Made by a program: the position numbers and the translations under genes
The notes under the pieces: generated by a model
The model's database searches: none
What the model saw: only the letters and a program-made list of their open reading frames with translations
Told to the model about the DNA's origin: nothing
Shown here: positions 1-8,606 of the stretch, in pieces
How positions within the stretch are numbered: position 1 is the first letter of the stretch
Layout of the letters: each line of letters begins with the position of its first letter
From: Paeniglutamicibacter sulfureus
GTDB taxonomy: Bacteria > Actinomycetota > Actinomycetes > Actinomycetales > Micrococcaceae
DNA: 64,000 nucleotides
Assembly (NCBI RefSeq): GCF_030512175.1
Contig: NZ_JAULBL010000001.1
Location: 868,001 to 932,000, forward strand
Direction of reading: 5' to 3'

Positions 1-443
1 GGCTGACCCGCGACAGCGAGGAATTCGGCACCCGCGGACATGTGGACATCGTGGCGACCATCCCCTCCCCCGGCACCGTGCTGGTTCACATGCAGGAGGA
101 CCCCGAGCACCCGGACTATGCGGCCAGCCGGGAAATCGCCGCGTCCTTCCGCGGCGCCACCGACGCCAGGGGCCGCGAATTCACCGTCATCGAGGTCCCT
201 GCCCCTGCGACGCTGCGCGACACCGAGGGGTTCGTGGACTACAGCTACATCAACCACCTGGTCGTCAACGACGGGGTGGTGGCCTGCACCTTCAACGATC
301 CCAACGACGAAAAGGCCCTTGCCGTCCTTTCCGACGCCTACCCGGGGCGCAAGGTCGTGGGCGTGGATGCCCGTGAGCTATTCGCCCGCGGCGGCGGCAT
401 CCACTGCATCACCCAGCAGGAGCCGATGCCGACGGCGAAATGA
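1..443 (+). CDS. aguA: Agmatine deiminase family protein, C-terminal part (5' end outside window)
   Basis: The open frame already runs at base 3 and ends at the TGA at 441-443, so about 146 C-terminal codons are visible. The motif TRGHVDI near the start and GGGIHCITQQEP at the end match the agmatine deiminase / peptidylarginine deiminase-like family, in which the Cys of that last motif is the nucleophile. Family members convert agmatine to N-carbamoylputrescine and ammonia in the cytoplasm. The neighbouring genes do not form a polyamine pathway, so the true guanidino substrate could differ. The N-terminal half and the start codon are off the window. Confidence 0.88.
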   Translation, partial: LTRDSEEFGTRGHVDIVATIPSPGTVLVHMQEDPEHPDYAASREIAASFRGATDARGREFTVIEVPAPATLRDTEGFVDYSYINHLVVNDGVVACTFNDPNDEKALAVLSDAYPGRKVVGVDARELFARGGGIHCITQQEPMPTAK

Positions 444-696
444 ACCCCTCTCGGGATGGCAAGGTCACTCGCCGTCACAGATGACCGTTTGTTGCTCCCC
501 GCACGTCCGCGCTGGCAAAACGTCCCCGCTTCGCCGTAGGGTTGGATCAGCTTCACGAGTTCTGGTTGCCGCATAGGCATAGCTCCGACTAAAACAGACG
601 CCAACCCCATAGTTGCACGGTGGGTGGTTCGGATGACGAAGCGGCCCTGTCGCGCATCCCGCACGAAAGGGCAAGGACAACGAACCCCAAGGACGT

Positions 697-990
697 GTGC
701 ACATCATGTACGGCCCCACCCTGACTTCCGCCCCCACGGATAACCCGCTTCCGCGCTTCACCGGCGACTGGATCGCCGCCTGGCTCCACCTCGACGCGGA
801 CACCGACCTGCTGCACATTGGCGCGGGTCCCGACGAGTGGGTGCTCGAGGCACTGGCCCCGCGCAAGCTCTCGGCCGCATTGGTCGGCCGCGGCCCCGTC
901 GAGGTCCAGTTCAACCCCGAGCTGCTGGTTCTCCTGCTGCCCGGGGCCCACGAACTGGTCGGCAGCTCGTTCTTCCGCCTGCGCGCCTGA
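697..990 (+). CDS. Small hypothetical protein (97 aa)
   Basis: A GTG start at 697 follows an AAGGA-like stretch (about 689-693). The frame gives 97 residues with a balanced composition, a hydrophobic core around LLVLLLPGAHELVG and an ending SSFFRLRA. It converges on the reductase gene that ends at 1010. I recognise no family. It could be a real small cytoplasmic protein, but antisense frames also exist here, so support is limited to the start context and amino acid composition. Confidence 0.45.
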   Translation: MHIMYGPTLTSAPTDNPLPRFTGDWIAAWLHLDADTDLLHIGAGPDEWVLEALAPRKLSAALVGRGPVEVQFNPELLVLLLPGAHELVGSSFFRLRA

Positions 991-1009
991 CGCCCCGCCG
1001 GGCCTGGTG

Positions 1010-2017
1010 CTAGATGTCCAGCACCAGGCGCCCGCCCTTGCAACGCGACACGCAGATCATCATGGTGTCGCCGGCCTCCCGCTCCTGATCGCTGAGCAGC
1101 GAATCGCGGTGGTCGATCTCCCCCGCGACCACCGGGGTCTCGCAGGTCCCGCAGATGCCCTCCCGGCAGGAGTTCAGCACCTGCACCCCGACTTCTTCCA
1201 GTGCGGTGAGGATGCTGGTGCCCACCGGAACCTGCACCTGAAGGCCTTCGGTCGTCTCTACGGTGAATTCATGGTCTCCCGCGGCAGGCGCGCTCGCGGC
1301 CGCGTCGGCGACAAAGCGTTCAAAGTGGAACCGTGCGGGGTCCTGCCAACCGGTGGTGAGCGTGGCGATGTAGTCCAGCAGCGGGCCGGGGCCGCACACA
1401 TAGGCGTGGAATCCCGCCGCCGGGCCGCCGAGCAGCTCGCCCAGGGGATAGAGCCCGGATTCGTCGTCCGCGTGCACGTGGACCTTCTCGCCGTACTGTG
1501 CCAGTTCGCCGGTGAAGGCCATGGAGCTGCGGCTGCGCCCCAGATAGACAAGGCGCCACGGCACCCCGGAGGCCTCGGCCGCGCGCAGCATGGGCAGGAT
1601 GGGCGTGATGCCGATGCCCCCGGCGATGAACACGTATTCGGGTGCGGGCCCGAGCGCGAAATTGTTGCGCGGGCTCCTGACGCGCAGCTGCTCGCCGGGC
1701 TTCAGTTGGTCGTGGATGTAGGCGGATCCGCCGCGGCCGGCGGGCTCCCGCAACACCCCCAGCCGCCAGCGCGGCTCCCCGGGGGCGGAGCACAGGGAGT
1801 ATTGGCGCAGCAGCCCGTTGGGGAGCATGACGTCGATGTGCGATCCCGGACTCCAGTCCGGCAGGGCGAGCCCGTCCGGGCGGGCAATGCCCAGGGAGAG
1901 AACCGATTCGGATTCCCGCCGGATGTCCACCACGTCCACGACGAAGAACCCGTCCTCGCTCGTCTGGCTGGTCGCCACCGGTTCCTCGATGATGTGCTTT
2001 TCACTTGTGCTGATCAC
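1010..2017 (-). CDS. PDR/VanB-family oxidoreductase (FMN / NAD / 2Fe-2S reductase)
   Basis: This is a 335-aa phthalate dioxygenase reductase-type electron-transfer protein. It has an N-terminal flavin domain with RQYSLCSAP (flavin binding), a nucleotide-binding segment GGIGITPILPML, and a C-terminal plant-type ferredoxin domain with CREGICGTC plus a later Cys for the 2Fe-2S cluster. Such proteins pass electrons from NAD(P)H to an oxygenase. The GTG start at 2017 is preceded by GGAGG and overlaps the upstream aminotransferase stop as GTGA, which implies translational coupling. No Rieske oxygenase is nearby, so the likely partner is the P450 at 8607. That pairing is inferred. The frame is open further upstream, but that part is the shadow of the aminotransferase gene. 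Confidence 0.9.
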   Translation of the reverse strand: MISTSEKHIIEEPVATSQTSEDGFFVVDVVDIRRESESVLSLGIARPDGLALPDWSPGSHIDVMLPNGLLRQYSLCSAPGEPRWRLGVLREPAGRGGSAYIHDQLKPGEQLRVRSPRNNFALGPAPEYVFIAGGIGITPILPMLRAAEASGVPWRLVYLGRSRSSMAFTGELAQYGEKVHVHADDESGLYPLGELLGGPAAGFHAYVCGPGPLLDYIATLTTGWQDPARFHFERFVADAAASAPAAGDHEFTVETTEGLQVQVPVGTSILTALEEVGVQVLNSCREGICGTCETPVVAGEIDHRDSLLSDQEREAGDTMMICVSRCKGGRLVLDI

Positions 2018-3165
2018 GATGCACCTCCAGTGCTGTGGATTGGGTGGGTGGTGAGTACTGTCTGCGGCGTTTGAGGGGGCCGCGCCGCTGCCGGCTCGTC
2101 CAAGGCGGCCAGGATTGCGAGGGAGGCCAGACGCGGGCCAATGGTCACCCGCACTCCCGCGCCGTCGAAGGCCCGGACCGACACCCCGTGCGCGGCGCAC
2201 GCGCGTTCGATGACGGTCGCCAGCCGGCCGTCTTCCGGGATCCAGAGGAAGTTGCCTCCGCTGCATGGGACGCCAATACCGCGGGCCTCCAGTTTCCGGT
2301 GCAGGAATTCGCGTTCGCCCGCCACCGCGGCCACGGTGCCGAGCAGGTAGTCGGTGTCGGCGAGGGCCGCCACGGCGCCGGCCTCTGCCACCGCGCTCAG
2401 CCCAAAGGGCGGGGCCACCTTGCGAATGGCGCGGACGATGCCCTCCCCTCCCAGCAGGTATCCGGCCCGCGCCCCGGCCAGGGCATGGGCCTTGGAGAAG
2501 GTCCGCAGGATCACCAGGTTCGGGTACTTGGGCAGCAGCATCAGGGTGTCGCCACTGGATTCGGAGAACTCGATGTAGGCCTCGTCGAGCACCACGAGCA
2601 CCCGGCCCGGAACCCTCGCGAGGAAGGATTCGACTTCGTTGATCCCCAGCACCGTTCCGGTGGGGTTGTTGGGATTGCACAGCAGCACCACCGCGGTGCG
2701 TTCGGTGATGGCACGGAGCATGGCCTCCGGGTCGTGGCGATGGGCCGCGTCCAGCGGCACCTGGACGCCCCGGGCCCCTGCCAGCGTGACCAGGATCGGA
2801 TAGGCCTCATAGCTGCGCCAGGCGTACAGCACCTCGTCGCCCGGCCCGGCGAACGCGGCAAGGACCTGGCCCAGCAGGGCCAGGGACCCTGCCCCCACCG
2901 CAACCTGGGTGCCGGGCAGCCCGAGCGTGTCGGACAGCGCGGCCACCAGCCGGTCCCCGGCCAGGCTCGGATAGCGGTTGGAGCGTTGCACGCTGGCCGC
3001 CATGGCCGCAACGGCAGCGGGCGAGGGCGACATCCAGGATTCGTTGGAGGAAGCCACCCACCGCACCTTCCCCGCGGCCGGCGAGCGCGAATAGTTCGGC
3101 AGCAGGTTCACCAGGTTGCGCGGCCGTGGTGTCGCCTCGCGTGCGCCGGATTGCTCGTGGGACAT
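2014..3165 (-). CDS. HisC-like / aromatic aminotransferase (PLP-dependent)
   Basis: The 383-aa fold-type I aminotransferase has LLCNPNNPTGTVL (substrate/PLP motif), VVLDEAYIEF (Asp for the PLP ring nitrogen) and RTFSKAHALAGAR, whose Lys forms the Schiff base. It resembles histidinol-phosphate and aromatic aminotransferases. The chosen ATG at 3165 has AAGGA just upstream; an in-frame start at 3195 is less well supported. No other his biosynthesis gene is near. It lies between an amino acid ABC transporter and an oxidoreductase in a lyase cluster, so a catabolic role on histidine- or aromatic-type amino acids is more likely than biosynthesis (inference). Confidence 0.88.
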   Translation of the reverse strand: MSHEQSGAREATPRPRNLVNLLPNYSRSPAAGKVRWVASSNESWMSPSPAAVAAMAASVQRSNRYPSLAGDRLVAALSDTLGLPGTQVAVGAGSLALLGQVLAAFAGPGDEVLYAWRSYEAYPILVTLAGARGVQVPLDAAHRHDPEAMLRAITERTAVVLLCNPNNPTGTVLGINEVESFLARVPGRVLVVLDEAYIEFSESSGDTLMLLPKYPNLVILRTFSKAHALAGARAGYLLGGEGIVRAIRKVAPPFGLSAVAEAGAVAALADTDYLLGTVAAVAGEREFLHRKLEARGIGVPCSGGNFLWIPEDGRLATVIERACAAHGVSVRAFDGAGVRVTIGPRLASLAILAALDEPAAARPPQTPQTVLTTHPIHSTGGAS

Positions 3166-3203
3166 CTGGTCCTTCCTTCTCCGGGTGGATTCCATCGACG
3201 CCC

Positions 3204-3971
3204 TTAGGCCAAGACCTTGGACAGGAAGGCCTGGGTTCTGGGTTCGCGGGGGTCCTCCAGGACCTGCCTGGGGCTGCCGGATTCCACCAGCTGCCCGTCC
3301 GCCATGAAGTGCACGACGTCCCCGACTTCCTTGGCGAAGCCCATTTCGTGGGTCACCACGATCATGGTCATCCCCGAAGCCGCCAGGGAAGTCATGACCT
3401 CCAGCACCTCCCCCACCAGCTCCGGGTCGAGCGCGGAGGTCGGCTCGTCGAAGAGCATGAGCTTTGGCTTCAGGGCCAGGGCCCGGGCGATGGCCACGCG
3501 TTGCTGCTGGCCCCCGGAGAGCTGCGCGGGGTAGTGCTGGTACTTGTCTGCCAATCCCACCCGGTCCAGCAGTTCCATGCCTTCGGCCATGGCCTTCGCG
3601 CGCGATTTGCGCTGCACGATGGTCGGTCCCTCAATCACGTTCTCCAGGGCGGTCCGGTGCGGAAACAGGTTGAATTGCTGGAAGACCATGCCGACGGATG
3701 CACGTTGCCTGGCCGTTTCGTTTTCCTTCAGCTCGTGCAACTTGTTCCCCGAACGGCGGTATCCAATGCGCTCCCCGTGGACCCACATTTCCCCGTCACT
3801 GATTTTTTCCAGGTGGTTGATGCACCTCAGGAACGTGCTCTTGCCCGAGCCGGATGGCCCCAGCAGGCACGCGACCTGTCCGGCCTGCACCTCAAGGGTG
3901 ATGCCCTTGAGGATTTCCAGGTGGCCGAAGGACTTGCGCACATTGTGGGCGCGCAGGACTGGTTCGTTCAT
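3204..3971 (-). CDS. Polar amino acid ABC transporter, ATP-binding protein
   Basis: This 255-aa ATPase is of the GlnQ/HisP type. Walker [10 protein letters not shown] lies near residue 38, the signature [15 protein letters not shown] near residue 145 and Walker [15 protein letters not shown] near residue 165, followed by the switch His in VVTHEMGF. It powers import of a polar amino acid through the permease encoded just upstream. The ATG at 3971 overlaps the permease stop by four bases (ATGA). The length is normal for the family. The solute is not determined by sequence; the lyase and aminotransferase next door suggest histidine or a relative. Confidence 0.95.
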   Translation of the reverse strand: MNEPVLRAHNVRKSFGHLEILKGITLEVQAGQVACLLGPSGSGKSTFLRCINHLEKISDGEMWVHGERIGYRRSGNKLHELKENETARQRASVGMVFQQFNLFPHRTALENVIEGPTIVQRKSRAKAMAEGMELLDRVGLADKYQHYPAQLSGGQQQRVAIARALALKPKLMLFDEPTSALDPELVGEVLEVMTSLAASGMTMIVVTHEMGFAKEVGDVVHFMADGQLVESGSPRQVLEDPREPRTQAFLSKVLA

Positions 3972-4924
3972 TTGCTTGGCTCCAATTCCGGCTCGATGCT
4001 TGGCGCTGCCTTTGGTCCCGCGCCGGGGCCGGTTGCCGAGGCAGCGGGCGCCGCGGGCTTCTTGCCCTTGATGGGTGAGAAGCCCCGTTCAAAGTGGCGT
4101 TCGATGAAGTACTGGCCCACGGAAAGCACCGCGGTGACCGCCAGGTACCAGATGGCCGCCACGATGAGCAGCGGAATGGTCTGGAAATTGCGCGAGTAGA
4201 TGATCGACACGCTGGTCAACAGCTCCGAGTACCCAATGACGATGACCAAGGAGGTGTACTTGAGCATGCCGATGGTCTCGTTGCCGGTCGGCGGGATGAT
4301 CACGCGCATGGCCTGCGGCAGGATCACCCGGCGCATGGTCTGCATCCTGGACATCCCGATGGCCTTCGCCGCCTCGGTCTGGCCCGTGGCTATGGAGCGG
4401 ATGCCCGAGCGCACGATCTCTCCCATGTACGCGCCCTCATTGAGGCTCAGGCCCAAGAGCGCTGCGGTGAACGGGGAAATCACCGAGTTGGTGTCGATAC
4501 TCAGCAGCTCCGGTCCGAACGGGATGCCGAGCCCGATGTTCGGGATCAGGGCCGCCAGGAAGAACCAGAAGAGCAGTTGCACCATTAGTGGCGTCCCGCG
4601 GAAGAACCACGAGTACGCCCAGGCCGCGGTGGACAGGATCGGATTCGCAGAGAGCCTGCACACCGCCACCACGATCCCCAGCACGATGCCGATGAGCATC
4701 GAGATCGCCGTGAGCATCAGGGTCCGCCCCAGGCCCGCCAGCACCGGCTTGGCGAAGAGGTACTCGCCAACCACGTCCCAGTGGAAGCGTTCGTTGGCAA
4801 ACATCGAGTAGATCAGTATCAGCAGGATGCCGACGACTGCCACCGCGGCAATCCAGCGGCCCAGATAGCGCGCCGGCACGATGACCAGCCCGTTCTCCCG
4901 TGGTTCCGGGGCCCGAGTTGTCAT
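3968..4924 (-). CDS. Polar amino acid ABC transporter, permease
   Basis: A 318-aa HisM/GlnP-type permease. Several membrane helices are visible, starting with [18 protein letters not shown] near residue 30. The cytoplasmic EAA loop is [21 protein letters not shown] near residue 190. The C-terminal 40 residues (Pro/Ala/Gly-rich, then PELEPSK) form a hydrophilic tail longer than in typical relatives. One permease gene suggests a homodimeric channel. It overlaps the gene before it and the gene after it by four bases each, so the three transporter genes are translationally coupled. Confidence 0.94.
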   Translation of the reverse strand: MTTRAPEPRENGLVIVPARYLGRWIAAVAVVGILLILIYSMFANERFHWDVVGEYLFAKPVLAGLGRTLMLTAISMLIGIVLGIVVAVCRLSANPILSTAAWAYSWFFRGTPLMVQLLFWFFLAALIPNIGLGIPFGPELLSIDTNSVISPFTAALLGLSLNEGAYMGEIVRSGIRSIATGQTEAAKAIGMSRMQTMRRVILPQAMRVIIPPTGNETIGMLKYTSLVIVIGYSELLTSVSIIYSRNFQTIPLLIVAAIWYLAVTAVLSVGQYFIERHFERGFSPIKGKKPAAPAASATGPGAGPKAAPSIEPELEPSK

Positions 4925-5820
4925 TGCTTGACCCCGTTGACGGGGAAGGACTCCATGGTGTGGTCGGCCATGTTGTACTTGGCCAGGATCTTGTCGTAGC
5001 TGCCGTCGGCCTTGATGGCCTCGAGTCCCTTTTGGATGGTGTTCATGAGCTGTTCCTGGTCCTTGGGGAAGACTATGCCGAAGGCAAGGTCCTGGTACCG
5101 TTCGCCCATGGCCAGGGCGCCCTTGGACTCAGCGGCAATGACCGACCCGGAGGTCGAATCGACCAGGAAGGCGTCCACGCGGTTCGACTGCAGGGCCAGC
5201 ACGGCCTGGTTCTGTCCGGCGAAGATCGTGACCTTGACCGCCTGCTTGCCGGCTTCCTCGCACTTCTTGGAGGCCTCGGCTGCGTCGGCGTCCTCGGTGG
5301 TGCCCTTCACGATGCCCACGTGGGAGCCGCAGAGGTCATCGAGCGTCTTGAGTTTCTCTGCGTTCGCTGCCGAGGTCATGACGCCTCCTCCCGCGGAGAA
5401 GTAGTCGATGAAGTTGACCTGCTTCTGGCGTTCGACGGTGTCGGACATCGCCGACATGGCCATGTCGTAGCGTGCCGAGGCAAGGCCCGGGATGATCGCG
5501 TCGAAGGCGATGTTGTCGAAGTCCATGGTGACGCCCAACTGCTTCTCCAGCTCGTCGGCGATTTCCCTGTCGATGCCGATGACGGTGGTGCCGTCCGTGT
5601 CAAAGGATTCAAATGGCGGGTATTCGACGTTGCTGGCCACGTTGATGGCCCCGGATTTTTGGACCTTCTCCGGCAGTTGACTAAACAGGGGCGCACTTGC
5701 GTTGGCTGCGGCCGGATTCTCGGCTTCCGCGGTCCCGCCGCATGCGGAGAGCGCGAGCATGCCGGCCAGGGCAAGTGCACCAAGTGCGCCGGAACGGATG
5801 GTGCGCGTGGAGTTTTTCAT
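4921..5820 (-). CDS. Amino acid ABC transporter, substrate-binding lipoprotein
   Basis: This 299-aa family 3 extracellular solute-binding protein has a lipoprotein signal with lipobox LALSACGG, so the mature protein is anchored outside the membrane by Cys. The segment NVEYPPFESFDTDGTTVIGIDREIADEL is typical of the amino acid-binding fold. The ATG at 5820 has a strong AGGAGG upstream; the 40 residues read before it are untranslated leader. It starts the transporter trio, 161 bases downstream of the lyase gene, and is probably in the same transcript. Confidence 0.94.
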   Translation of the reverse strand: MKNSTRTIRSGALGALALAGMLALSACGGTAEAENPAAANASAPLFSQLPEKVQKSGAINVASNVEYPPFESFDTDGTTVIGIDREIADELEKQLGVTMDFDNIAFDAIIPGLASARYDMAMSAMSDTVERQKQVNFIDYFSAGGGVMTSAANAEKLKTLDDLCGSHVGIVKGTTEDADAAEASKKCEEAGKQAVKVTIFAGQNQAVLALQSNRVDAFLVDSTSGSVIAAESKGALAMGERYQDLAFGIVFPKDQEQLMNTIQKGLEAIKADGSYDKILAKYNMADHTMESFPVNGVKQ

Positions 5821-5981
5821 GGTGGGTTCCTCCTGATGGATGCGTACTGAACTGCTGGAGCGGATGGGGACTTTCATGTGGGTGAATCCGTCGGATTCCG
5901 TGACGGGCACGGGCTTTTTGGGCATGGGCAGTAGAGCCACCGACTTCAGTGGTGCGCTGGGGGCGTTGCTGGGTTGTTCGG

Positions 5982-7658
5982 CTAGCCGGCGAGAACCTTG
6001 TTCACGGTTTCAACGACCGATCCGCTGTGCACCAAGTCCAGGGCCTTCCGGACCCGTGGATACATGACCACGTCGGCGAGGATATGGTCGATCGGCCGTC
6101 CGTCGGCCGACTTGCTGCCCCGCACCAGAGCCAGCGCGGCCGCGCTTGCCGCGCCCGGGCGGGCATCCCCGGTGTCGGGGTGCGCGGCACGCAGTTCCAG
6201 CGCCTGGGCGGCCATGAGCAATTCGATGCCGACCACGGATTCGATGTTGGCAACGATCTGCCGGGCGTGCCGTCCGGCGTTATTGGCCATTGAGACGTGG
6301 TCTTCCTGGTTGGCGCAAGTGGGGATGGAATCGACCGAGTCGGGGTGGGCGAGGGTCTTGCAGTCGGACACCAGTGCCGCGGCCAGGTATTGCGGCAACA
6401 TATAGCCGCAGTCCATGCCCGTTTGTTCGCTGTCGATCAGCATGTCGGGCAGCCCCCGGTTCAGCGTTCCGTCGTCAAGTCGGAAGAGCCGGCGTTCGGT
6501 GATGTTGCCGATCTCGGTGACCACGATGGAGATGAAATCGGCGGCGAAGGCCACGTACTCGGCGTGGAAGTTCCCTCCCGAGACGGCTTTGAGTTTGCGG
6601 TTGTCGGGCAGCGACGGGAAAATCAGCGGGTTGTCGGTGGCCGCGTTGATTTCGTTGTCGATGATCCCGGCCGCGAAGGCCAAGGTGTCCTTGATCGGGC
6701 CAAAGACCTGCGGGATGCAGCGCAGCGAGTAGGCGTCCTGGGGCGGCTGGCGGACCGGGTCGGTTGAGGCGTTGCCGTCAATGAGGGTGGACCCCGACAG
6801 CAGTTCGCGGATGCGCGCCGCGACCTCGATTTGTCCGCGCTGTCCGCGGGCCTGGTGCAACTCGTCAATGAAGGCGTCACCGAACCCCATGAGCGCCTCG
6901 ATGGTCATGGCCGCGGTGATTTGTGCCGTTTCCAGCAGGTTCTGTGCGTCGTAGAGGGCCAGTGCCGCCTGGGCGCAGGAGAACGAGGTGCCGTTGAGCA
7001 GGGCGAGTCCGTCCTTGGCCCCCAGCGGGAGCCGCTCGATGCCGGCGTGGCGCATCGCGGCGATGCCGCTGACCACCTTGCCGTCCAGCAGGGCCTCCCC
7101 CGAATCCAGATCCACGTCTTCGCCGGTGTGCGACCGCGACATCACGATGGCCACGTGGGCCAGCGGGATGAGGTCGCCAGAGGCGCCGAGCGAGCCGTAC
7201 TCCGGAATCGCCGGGCAGACCCCCGCATTGAGCATCCGGGCCAGGGTGCTGACGATTTCGGGCCGCACCCCGGAGTATCCCTGGGTCAGGCTGACGATGC
7301 GGATGAACATCGTCGCCCGCACGACTTCCTCGTCCACGTGACGCCCCACGCCCGCGGCGTTTGAGAGCACCAGGCGCCGGGACAGTTCGGCGGCGTCGGC
7401 CGGCTCGGCGAAGGCCTTGCGCCCGGCCAATGACCCGAACCCGGTGTTGATGGAATAGATCGGTGGTGTCTGTTTGCCCGGTCCCATCGCATCGACGATG
7501 CCGTCCAGCCATTCCCGACTGGGGGCCATGGCGTCGAAGACCGCATCATCGATGATTACGGGGCGTCGATGCCGGGCCACCTGAATGAGGTCGTCGAGCG
7601 TGGCACGGTGAACGCCAATGGTCACCGGTGCCGTTTCAGCCAATACTGCTGTAGTCAT
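5982..7658 (-). CDS. hutH: Histidine/aromatic amino acid ammonia-lyase (MIO family)
   Basis: A 558-aa lyase of the HAL/PAL family, which removes ammonia from histidine or an aromatic amino acid to give an acrylate. Ala159-Ser160-Gly161 (GASGDL) would cyclise to the MIO electrophile. Other family residues are present: Tyr68 in YSINTGFG, Asn in LALLNGTS, the Gln/Tyr/Arg of QDAYSLRC, Phe in GNFHAE and Glu in ANQEDHVSM. The Glu is typical of histidine lyases. The unusual point is Asn100 in LVLSNAAGVG, where histidine lyases have His. At 558 aa it is also longer than usual (about 510). No hutU, hutI or hutG is in the window. The ATG at 7658 follows AGGGAG; a TTG three bases upstream is possible. 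It overlaps the IclR gene by 23 bases. Confidence 0.9.
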   Translation of the reverse strand: MTTAVLAETAPVTIGVHRATLDDLIQVARHRRPVIIDDAVFDAMAPSREWLDGIVDAMGPGKQTPPIYSINTGFGSLAGRKAFAEPADAAELSRRLVLSNAAGVGRHVDEEVVRATMFIRIVSLTQGYSGVRPEIVSTLARMLNAGVCPAIPEYGSLGASGDLIPLAHVAIVMSRSHTGEDVDLDSGEALLDGKVVSGIAAMRHAGIERLPLGAKDGLALLNGTSFSCAQAALALYDAQNLLETAQITAAMTIEALMGFGDAFIDELHQARGQRGQIEVAARIRELLSGSTLIDGNASTDPVRQPPQDAYSLRCIPQVFGPIKDTLAFAAGIIDNEINAATDNPLIFPSLPDNRKLKAVSGGNFHAEYVAFAADFISIVVTEIGNITERRLFRLDDGTLNRGLPDMLIDSEQTGMDCGYMLPQYLAAALVSDCKTLAHPDSVDSIPTCANQEDHVSMANNAGRHARQIVANIESVVGIELLMAAQALELRAAHPDTGDARPGAASAAALALVRGSKSADGRPIDHILADVVMYPRVRKALDLVHSGSVVETVNKVLAG

Positions 7659-8421
7659 CAAGGGTCTCCCTGGTTGATTTGTTCGGTGTGCACTCTTGCA
7701 ATGCCTGGGTAAGTTTGTTGGCCGATTCCTGCATGACGCGCAGCGTGGAGGAGATCCAGAAGCGAGAACCGCACGTTGCCTCGGGACCGGCGACGTTGAT
7801 CGAGCAGACGACTTCTCCCTGGCTGGTCACCGGGATGGCGATGGACAGCGATCCCTGATCCAGTTCGCCGCGGGAAAGCACATATCCGGAGGACCGGGTC
7901 TGCGGAATGGACGCCAGGATTTGCTCGCGGTTCATGGTCTTGGCGGTGAACCGGGTCATGGATCCGGTGAGCACCTCGTGAACCACTTCCGGGGGTGCCC
8001 AGGCCAGCAGCACCCGCTGCCCCGCCCCCGCATGCAGCGGCAGCAATTCGTTGACCGCGAAGGAGTATTTCAGGGACTTCTCCGGTTCCACACGCCGAAG
8101 GCACATGGCCTGGGAACCAATCCGCACGATCATCACGGCCGTTTCCCCGACCTGGTCCACGATTTCGCGAAGCACCGCATTGCCCACCTCGGCGAGGTAG
8201 GACTGGGCATGGTGGCGGCCGGCGGACCTAAGAAGCGCCGGGCCCGGCCGGTACCGTCCGTCTTCCTCGCAGACGAAATCCTGTTCGCGCAGCACCTTGA
8301 AATAGCGGTACGCGGAGCTTGCGGGAATGCCGAGCTTCCTGGACACGGCCTCGACCGAGGCGTCTCCGTGTTCAATGACCTCGGTCAGGATTCTCAATCC
8401 CCGTTCAAAAGACGTTGACAT
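7636..8421 (-). CDS. IclR-family transcriptional regulator
   Basis: A 261-aa regulator with an N-terminal winged helix (FERGLRILTEVIEHGDASVEAVSRKLGIPASSAYRYFKVL) and a C-terminal IclR effector domain ending in GEVVCSINVAGPE. These proteins bind DNA as dimers and respond to small aromatic or organic acids. The ATG at 8421 follows GGGAGG and is preferred to the start at 8589, which would invade the divergent promoter region. The stop overlaps the lyase start, so regulator and lyase are co-transcribed. It is likely the local regulator of both arms, through the palindrome at 8524-8538. Confidence 0.92.
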   Translation of the reverse strand: MSTSFERGLRILTEVIEHGDASVEAVSRKLGIPASSAYRYFKVLREQDFVCEEDGRYRPGPALLRSAGRHHAQSYLAEVGNAVLREIVDQVGETAVMIVRIGSQAMCLRRVEPEKSLKYSFAVNELLPLHAGAGQRVLLAWAPPEVVHEVLTGSMTRFTAKTMNREQILASIPQTRSSGYVLSRGELDQGSLSIAIPVTSQGEVVCSINVAGPEATCGSRFWISSTLRVMQESANKLTQALQECTPNKSTRETLDDYSSIG

Positions 8422-8523
8422 GTCCCAAGCCTCCCTTCCAACCCAAGATGCGGTGTGATGCGCGACATATTCTTGCGCACTGATTCGATGTTGCACGCTG
8501 CGGGAGCGAAGGACAATTCCGAC

Positions 8524-8538
8524 TCTCACATAGTGAGA
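8524..8538. promoter_or_regulatory. Perfect inverted repeat, candidate IclR operator
   Basis: TCTCAC-ATA-GTGAGA has two perfect 6-base arms around a 3-base centre. It lies in the 185-base gap between the divergent IclR and P450 genes. It sits just upstream of a possible P450 promoter, TTACTC (8546-8551), 17 bases, TAGGTT (8569-8574). That position suits an activator or a dual regulator. Operator function is inferred from symmetry and location. Confidence 0.5.
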
Positions 8539-8606
8539 ACCACGCTTACTCGCTGAACCGCGGCACGCTAGGTTGAGGGCAGTCACCACGATCTCGGGAG
8601 GTACCC

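Noticed and set aside
818-2074. 418-aa plus-strand frame across the reductase gene
   Set aside because: Antisense to a clear PDR/VanB protein, with shadow-like His/Gly/Arg-rich composition.
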